From contig NZ_FNAD01000003.1 in NCBI RefSeq assembly GCF_900101745.1, positions 248,001 through 312,000 of the forward strand: a DNA stretch of 64,000 bases. Direction: 5' to 3'. Under the pieces are notes generated by a model that searched no databases, had not been told where the DNA came from, and was given only the letters and a program-made list of their open reading frames with translations. Of the stretch, positions 59,042 to 64,000 are shown in pieces. The position numbers were made by a program, and so were the translations under genes. Numbering within the stretch: the stretch's first letter is position 1; each line of letters begins with the position of its first letter. The DNA comes from Glycomyces harbinensis. Lineage in GTDB: Bacteria > Actinomycetota > Actinomycetes > Mycobacteriales > Micromonosporaceae.

Positions 59042-60259
59042 CTAGGAGTCCTTGAGCGCTTCGGCGAGGCCTTCGGCCAGGAGGCCTATCTGCCACTCGC
59101 GCGCGCCGCCCTCGGCCAGGACCGTGCGCACGTGCTGCTCGGTGACCTTCTTCGGCGGCTCCCACGCCAGCCCCCGCACCAGCGCCGGGCTGATGAGGTT
59201 CTCCGCCGGCAGCCGGTGCTTGCCCGCGGTCTCCGAGACCACCTCGCGGGCCGCCGACAACCGCTCGGCCGCGACCGGGTCCCGGTCGGCCCAGCGGTGC
59301 GTCGCCGGCGGGCCGTCCTGCGGCGGCGTCGTCGACGGCAGCTCATCGCCCGGCAGCGTCCGCGCCTCGGCCAGCGCCGCCAGCCACAGACGCGCGTTCG
59401 AACGCCCGCCGCGCCTGCGGAAGCCCGCCAGGCTCATCAGCTCGGCGAAGTCGGTCGGGTCGGCGGTCGCCGCCTCCACGATCGCCGCGTCCGGCAGGAC
59501 CTTCCCGGGCGCGCGGTCGAGCTTGCGCGCCAGCTCGTCCCGGGCCTCCCACACCGCGCGCACGCGGGCGAGGGCCTTGGCCCCGCGCACCTTGTGTATC
59601 CCGCTGGTGCGCCGCCACGGCTCCTTGCGCGGCTTGGGCGGACCGGCGGTGCGCACGTGCTCGAACTCGGCCTCGGCCCACGCCGACTTGCCCTGCTTGG
59701 CCAGTTCGGCCGCGAGCTTGCCGCGCAGTTCGGTGAGGAGTTCGACGTCGAGGGCGGCGTAGACGAGCCAGTCGTGGGGGAGCGGGCGCGAGGACCAGTC
59801 GGCCGCCGAGTGCTGCTTCTCCAGCCGGTACCCGAGCAGCTGCTCGGTGATCGAGGCGAGCCCGACCTTCTCGAAGTCGCACAGCCGCGCCGCCAGCTCG
59901 GTGTCGAACAGCTTCGCGGGGCGCAGCTCCAGCTCCTCCAGGCACGGCAGGTCCTGGCTCGCGGCGTGCAGGATCCACTCGGGTCCGGTGAGCGCCCGCC
60001 GCAGCGGGGCGAGGTCGTCGATCGGGATGGGGTCGACCAGGAACGATCCCGAGCCGGCCCGGCGCAGCTGGATCAGATAGGCCCGGCCCGAGTAGCGGAA
60101 GCCCGACGCGCGCTCGGTGTCGATGGCGATGGGCCCGGACCCGGCCTCCAGGCGTTCGGCCGCCTCGGCCAGATCCGCGGAGGTCTGAATGAGCGGGGGC
60201 ATGCCTTCGCGCGGCTCGGTGAGGAGTTCGGCTTCGGGTTCGGGCTGGGGATCGGTCAC
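59042..60259 (-). CDS. rnd: Ribonuclease D-like 3'-5' exonuclease
   Basis: 405 aa. The DEDD exonuclease domain (about 25-200) shows AIDTERASG (Exo I, DxE), HAASQDLPCL (Exo II) and a Y...D Exo III (WLVYAALDVELL). Two HRDC-like helical regions follow (about 215-300 and 325-400). It trims tRNA or other structured RNA 3' ends. The GTG start at 60257-60259 is six bases after TACGGT. Divergent from hemE; homologue of Rv2681. Confidence 0.93.
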   Translation of the reverse strand: MTDPQPEPEAELLTEPREGMPPLIQTSADLAEAAERLEAGSGPIAIDTERASGFRYSGRAYLIQLRRAGSGSFLVDPIPIDDLAPLRRALTGPEWILHAASQDLPCLEELELRPAKLFDTELAARLCDFEKVGLASITEQLLGYRLEKQHSAADWSSRPLPHDWLVYAALDVELLTELRGKLAAELAKQGKSAWAEAEFEHVRTAGPPKPRKEPWRRTSGIHKVRGAKALARVRAVWEARDELARKLDRAPGKVLPDAAIVEAATADPTDFAELMSLAGFRRRGGRSNARLWLAALAEARTLPGDELPSTTPPQDGPPATHRWADRDPVAAERLSAAREVVSETAGKHRLPAENLISPALVRGLAWEPPKKVTEQHVRTVLAEGGAREWQIGLLAEGLAEALKDS

Positions 60260-60265
60260 CTGTTC

Positions 60266-60271
60266 ACCGTA
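60266..60271 (-). promoter_or_regulatory. -10 of the RNase D gene, leaderless
   Basis: TACGGT followed by six bases and the GTG start, the same hexamer and spacing as at 55356-55361. Confidence 0.55.
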
Positions 60272-60469
60272 CGGCCAGGTAACCTACGCGCGCTACTGCC
60301 CCGCCGCACAGGAGACCGATTTCCACCCGATAGTGGCTGGATCACCCGATTTATCCTCCATGATGGACGCCGCGTCCGCGAGCGGCCTGCCACAGCGACC
60401 GCCCGAGTGCGGGCCACATCGCACTCGCCGCTGCGGGCGGGGCCCCCGGCGGCGTGGAAAGATGGCGTT

Positions 60470-61540
60470 GTGTCCAATGCAGCAGCTTCCTTGAGCCAGT
60501 CACCGTTCCTCGCGGCCTGCCGCGGCGAGGAGCCCAGCCGCACCCCCGTCTGGTTCATGCGCCAGGCCGGGCGCTCCCTCCCCGAGTACAAGGAGGCCCG
60601 CGCGGGCACCTCGATGCTGGAGGCCTGCCGCACCCCCGAGCTCGTCGCCGAGATCACGATGCAGCCGGTGCGCCGCTACGGCGTCGACGCCGCGATCTTC
60701 TTCTCCGACATCGTCGTGCCGATCGCCGCGATCGGCGTCGACATCGAGATCGTCCCCGGCACCGGCCCCGTCGTCGCCGAACCGTTCCGCACCGAGGACG
60801 ACGTCAAGCGCCTGCGCAACCTCGACCCGTGCGACGTCACCTACATCACCGAGGCGATCGGCCTGCTCGTCAAGGACCTCGGCGACACGCCCCTCATCGG
60901 CTTCGCCGGCGCCCCGTTCACCCTCGCCTCCTACCTCATCGAGGGCGGGCCCTCCCGCGACCACGCGAAGACCAAGGCGCTCATGCACTCCGCCCCCGAG
61001 GTCTGGCACGGCATCGCCTCGCGCCTCGCCGCCATCTGCGGCGAGTTCCTGCGCGTCCAGGTCGAGGCCGGCGCCCAGGCCGTGCAGCTGTTCGACTCCT
61101 GGGCCGGAGCGCTCTCCGAGGCCGACTACCGCCGCTTCGCCCTGCCGCACTCGACCGCCGCGCTCGCGGGCGTCGCGCAGTCGGTGCCGCGCATCCACTT
61201 CGGCGTCGGCACCGGGCACCTGCTCGAGGCGATGACCGAGACCGGCGCGGAAGTCTCCGGCGTCGACTTCCGCATCCCGCTCGACCAGGCCGCGAAGCGC
61301 CTGCCCGACAAGGTCCTCCAGGGCAACCTCGACCCGGCCCTGATCCTCGCCGACGACGCGGCGCTCCTGGCCGAGACCGACGCCGTGCTCGACGCCGCGC
61401 AGAGCGCCAAGGGCCACATCTTCAACCTCGGCCACGGGGTCCTGCCGGACTCCGACCCCGAGAAGCTCAAGCTCGTCGTCGACCGCGTTCACGAGCGGAC
61501 CGGTCACGAGCGGACCGGCGGCGAGGCCGCCCGCCGATGA
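60470..61540 (+). CDS. hemE: Uroporphyrinogen decarboxylase
   Basis: Converts uroporphyrinogen III to coproporphyrinogen III in haem synthesis. 356 aa with PVWFMRQAGRSLPEYK (substrate-binding Arg), FSDIVVP, GFAGAPFTLASYL and FNLGHGVLP. GTG 60470 is six bases after AAAGAT. The last codons overlap the next start as ATGA, so hemE and hemY are coupled. Confidence 0.96.
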   Translation: MSNAAASLSQSPFLAACRGEEPSRTPVWFMRQAGRSLPEYKEARAGTSMLEACRTPELVAEITMQPVRRYGVDAAIFFSDIVVPIAAIGVDIEIVPGTGPVVAEPFRTEDDVKRLRNLDPCDVTYITEAIGLLVKDLGDTPLIGFAGAPFTLASYLIEGGPSRDHAKTKALMHSAPEVWHGIASRLAAICGEFLRVQVEAGAQAVQLFDSWAGALSEADYRRFALPHSTAALAGVAQSVPRIHFGVGTGHLLEAMTETGAEVSGVDFRIPLDQAAKRLPDKVLQGNLDPALILADDAALLAETDAVLDAAQSAKGHIFNLGHGVLPDSDPEKLKLVVDRVHERTGHERTGGEAARR

Positions 61541-62940
61541 GCCCGATGACCCCCGCCCGCGTCACGGGCACTCCCGGCCGCACCCGGGTCCTGGTCGTGG
61601 GCGGCGGCATCACCGGCGTCGCCGCCGCGCACCGCCTGCGCGAGCGCCTCGGCCCCGACGCCGAGATCATCATCGCCGAGCAGTCGATGCGCCTGGGCGG
61701 GAAGATCCGCACCGTCGAATTCGCCGGGCGCCCCGTCGAGACGGGCGCCGAATCGCTCCTGGCCGCGCGGCCCGAGGCCATCGGCCTCGCCCGCGACGTG
61801 GGCCTGGGCGACGCCATCGTCCACCCGGCGGCGCTCAAGCCCGCCCTGAGCCTCGGCGGCGAACTCGTCGACTTCCCGGCCGGGCACATGATGGGCATCC
61901 CCGGGGACCCCGCCGACGTGGCGGCGATCGCGAACGCCAAGGAGCGCCCCGACAACGGCATGGCGATCCTCGAGCCCGGCGCCGACATGTCCGTCGGCGC
62001 CCTGGTGCGCGAACGCCTCGGCGACGAGGTCCTCGACCGGCTCGTCGCCCCGATGCTCGCCGGGGTCTACGCCGGCGACGTCGACCGGCTCTCGGTGCGC
62101 GCGGTCATGCCGCAGCTCGCGGCCGCACTCGAACGCCATGCGCGCCTGACCGAAGCGGTGGCCGAGATCAAGCGGCCGTCCACGGGCAAGCCCGTCTTCG
62201 CGACCATCGACGGCGGCCTCGACCGTCTGGTGACCGCGACCTCGGCCGCCTCCCGCGCCGAGATCCGCCTGGGCATGACCGTCCGCGAACTGCGCCAGAC
62301 CCCCGAGGGCTGGGAGGTCATCGCCGGGCCCGTGCCCGACCCGATCAAGATCACGGCCGACGCCCTGGTGATCGCGGTGCCCGCCTCGCCCGCGGCCGAT
62401 CTGCTCAGGTCCGTCGAACCCCAGGCCGCCGCCGCGCTCTCGGGCGTCGCCTACGCCTCGGTCGCCTTGGCCGCCTTCGCGTTCGACAAGGTCGAGCTGC
62501 CCCAGCGCTCCGGGTTCCTCACGCCCGCCTCCGAGGGCAAGACCGTCAAGGCCGCCACCTTCGCCTCCCAGAAATGGCCCCGCCTGGGACGCCGCCGCCA
62601 GATCGTGCGCGTCTCCATGGGCCGCCTCGGGGAGGAGGCGCTCCTCCAGTACGACGACGCGACCCTCGCCAAGACCGCCCTGCGCGAACTCGGCGAGCAC
62701 CTCGGGCAGCGCCTGCCCGAGCCGGTCGAGCAGCGCGTCGACCGCTGGGGCGGGGCGCTGCCGCAGTACGCGCCCGGCCATCTCACCCGGGTGGCCGCCG
62801 CCCGCGAGGCCCTCGCCTCGCACCGCCGCATCGCCATCGCGGGCGCGGCGGTCGACGGGGTCGGCATCGCCGCCTGCGTCGCCTCGGGGCAGGCCGCCGC
62901 CGAGGACATCGCCGAACAGATCATCGCCGACTCGAAATAA
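61537..62940 (+). CDS. hemY: Coproporphyrinogen III oxidase (HemY/CgoX)
   Basis: FAD enzyme oxidising coproporphyrinogen III to coproporphyrin III in the Gram-positive haem pathway. 467 aa. The N-terminal FAD motif is VLVVGGGITGVAAAHRL, with RLGGKIRTV next and a C-terminal IAIAGAAVDGVGIAACVASG FAD segment. Presence of hemQ downstream argues for the coproporphyrin rather than protoporphyrin activity. Confidence 0.94.
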   Translation: MSPMTPARVTGTPGRTRVLVVGGGITGVAAAHRLRERLGPDAEIIIAEQSMRLGGKIRTVEFAGRPVETGAESLLAARPEAIGLARDVGLGDAIVHPAALKPALSLGGELVDFPAGHMMGIPGDPADVAAIANAKERPDNGMAILEPGADMSVGALVRERLGDEVLDRLVAPMLAGVYAGDVDRLSVRAVMPQLAAALERHARLTEAVAEIKRPSTGKPVFATIDGGLDRLVTATSAASRAEIRLGMTVRELRQTPEGWEVIAGPVPDPIKITADALVIAVPASPAADLLRSVEPQAAAALSGVAYASVALAAFAFDKVELPQRSGFLTPASEGKTVKAATFASQKWPRLGRRRQIVRVSMGRLGEEALLQYDDATLAKTALRELGEHLGQRLPEPVEQRVDRWGGALPQYAPGHLTRVAAAREALASHRRIAIAGAAVDGVGIAACVASGQAAAEDIAEQIIADSK

Positions 62941-62953
62941 GAAGGGCCGCAAC

Positions 62954-63667
62954 GTGACTGAACCGCAATCGAATAACCCGAACGCGCAGCGCATCAAGGA
63001 GCTGAACGACACCATCCGCTACACCCTGTGGTCGGTGTTCCGCGTCGAGGAGGCCATGCCGGCGATTCGCCAGGACCTCGCCAGCGACATGGAGGCGTTC
63101 TTCGCGAAGCACTGCGGCGACCAGGGCGTGACGGTCCGCGGCACCTACGACCTCACCGGGATGCGCGCCGACGCCGACCTGATGGTGTGGTGGCACGCCG
63201 ACTCCTCCGACCGGCTCCAGAAGGCCTATTCGGACTTCCGCCGCTCCGCGCTCGGTCGCCACCTCGCGCCGGTCTGGTCGAACATGGCGCTGCACCGCCC
63301 GGCCGAGTTCAACCGCAGCCACCTCCCGGCCTTCCTCACCGAGGACCCGAAGGGCTACGTGTCCGTGTACCCGTTCGTGCGCTCGTACGACTGGTACCTG
63401 CTGCCCGACGAGGAGCGCCGCGACCTGCTGCGCGAGCACGGGCAGATGGCCCGCGACTTCCCGGACGTGCGGGCCAACACCGTTCCGGCGTTCTCGCTCG
63501 GCGACTACGAGTGGATCCTCGCCTTCGAGGCCGACGAACTGCACCGGATCGTGGACCTCATGCGCGAACTGCGCGCCTCCCGCGCGAGGCTCTATGTGCG
63601 CGAGGAGATCCCGTTCTACACCGGCAAGCGCCGCTCGATCACCGACATCATCAACGACCTGCCGTAG
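62954..63667 (+). CDS. hemQ: Coproheme decarboxylase HemQ/ChdC
   Basis: Decarboxylates coproheme to haem b with H2O2. 237 aa chlorite-dismutase fold. KGYVSVYPFVRSYDWYLLP contains the catalytic Tyr region and LREHGQMARDFP carries the likely proximal His. GTG 62954 has GAAGGG upstream. Third haem gene in the row; together with hemE and hemY it shows a coproporphyrin-dependent route. Confidence 0.94.
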   Translation: MTEPQSNNPNAQRIKELNDTIRYTLWSVFRVEEAMPAIRQDLASDMEAFFAKHCGDQGVTVRGTYDLTGMRADADLMVWWHADSSDRLQKAYSDFRRSALGRHLAPVWSNMALHRPAEFNRSHLPAFLTEDPKGYVSVYPFVRSYDWYLLPDEERRDLLREHGQMARDFPDVRANTVPAFSLGDYEWILAFEADELHRIVDLMRELRASRARLYVREEIPFYTGKRRSITDIINDLP

Positions 63668-63688
63668 TGGACGACGGAGGCGGCATCG

Positions 63689-64000
63689 ATGACCTCTTCT
63701 GACTGGCTCACGCCGGTCGTGCTGATCCTCGCCGCGGCGCTCATGGTCGAGTCCGTGCGCCAGCTGCGGCGGCGCTGGGTGCTCGTCAAGGTCGAGGGCG
63801 CCTCGATGGAGCCGGCCCTGCGCGACGGCGACGAGGTGCTCGCGAAGCGGACGCGCCGCGTCGCCGTCGGCGACATCGTCGTCGTGGCCGCCCCGGACCC
63901 CGAGCTCGGCTGGGCCGAAGCCCCCTCGGCGAAGCCCGCGAGCCGCACATCGGCTCGGCGGGCGAAGGCCCCGTGGTGGGTCAAGCGGATCGCCGCCGGC
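63689..64000 (+). CDS. Signal peptidase I (S26)-like protease, N-terminal part
   Basis: The first 104 residues are in the window. One transmembrane anchor (about 6-25) is followed by VKVEGASMEPALRDGDEVL, which contains the catalytic Ser of the S26 family, and WWVKRIAAG, which carries the catalytic Lys. Spacing between the two is short, as in small actinobacterial S26 proteases (including nickel-SOD maturation type) rather than housekeeping LepB. GGAGG precedes the ATG. Possibly part of the hem operon (21-bp gap). Confidence 0.75.
   Translation, partial: MTSSDWLTPVVLILAAALMVESVRQLRRRWVLVKVEGASMEPALRDGDEVLAKRTRRVAVGDIVVVAAPDPELGWAEAPSAKPASRTSARRAKAPWWVKRIAAG

Overview
The window is very GC-rich, uses many GTG and TTG starts, and carries Mycobacterium-type marker genes (IdeR, SigA/SigB, PknG, HemQ, class II ribonucleotide reductase). 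It comes from a high-GC Gram-positive actinomycete. From memory, the backbone follows the order of Mycobacterium tuberculosis Rv2676c-Rv2725c: hflX, lexA, nrdR, ideR, sigB, DUF3039, DUF3099, sigA, cei, DUF4193, DUF3093, dut, DUF3710, OB-fold, DUF3159, two TrkA, APC permease, TrmA-like, dxs, RNase D, hemE, hemY, hemQ. Two secreted cellulose-type LPMOs, a polysaccharide lyase and CebR-like operators suggest a plant-polymer-degrading soil saprophyte. A Glycomycetaceae- or Micromonosporaceae-like genus is plausible but not proven. I see no rRNA, tRNA, transposase, phage gene or CRISPR array.

Layout: 1-4,012 holds the start of a malic enzyme, hflX and a secreted/membrane protein with an SGNVYG-repeat tail. 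4,090-8,600 holds lexA divergent from nrdR-nrdJ, with an NrdR box in the shared region. 8,750-11,800 holds a truncated Hsp70-like/PASTA membrane protein, a TetR regulator and a hydrolase. 11,805-18,792 is one minus-strand operon, glnX-glnH-pknG-PP2C-FHA: an amino-acid sensor plus kinase, phosphatase and phospho-reader. 18,966-20,831 holds a deaminase, a sulfurtransferase and a lipoprotein. 20,900-24,476 runs ideR, sigB, a TRIC-type channel, DUF3039 and DUF3099 on the minus strand. 24,518-30,961 holds dtd, an SF2 helicase, a zinc-ribbon protein, sigA, cei, DUF4193 and DUF3093. 31,166-33,546 is the dut operon.

33,606-36,007 contains the two LPMO genes, each with a CebR-like operator over its start. 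36,091-41,215 holds two TrkA-like K+ regulators divergent from a KimA-like permease, then an RNA uracil-C5 methyltransferase. 41,415-43,376 holds a membrane protein facing a DUF5685 protein with an extreme cysteine-pair tail. 43,625-49,266 holds a Tat-exported polysaccharide lyase, a glycine-betaine ABC operon and an adenosine-deaminase-like protein that has lost catalytic residues. 49,561-55,349 holds dxs, a giant multi-span membrane protein and a lysozyme-like secreted protein. 55,593-58,864 is a fadA-fadB beta-oxidation pair. 59,042-64,000 holds RNase D and the coproporphyrin-dependent haem genes hemE-hemY-hemQ, followed by a signal-peptidase-like gene cut by the window edge.

Two themes recur. 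Many starts without a Shine-Dalgarno sit 6-8 nt behind a TANNNT-like hexamer, pointing to widespread leaderless transcription. Low-complexity or repeat-bearing tails (SGNVYG, DPYGQP, CC pairs) occur on several envelope or signalling proteins.
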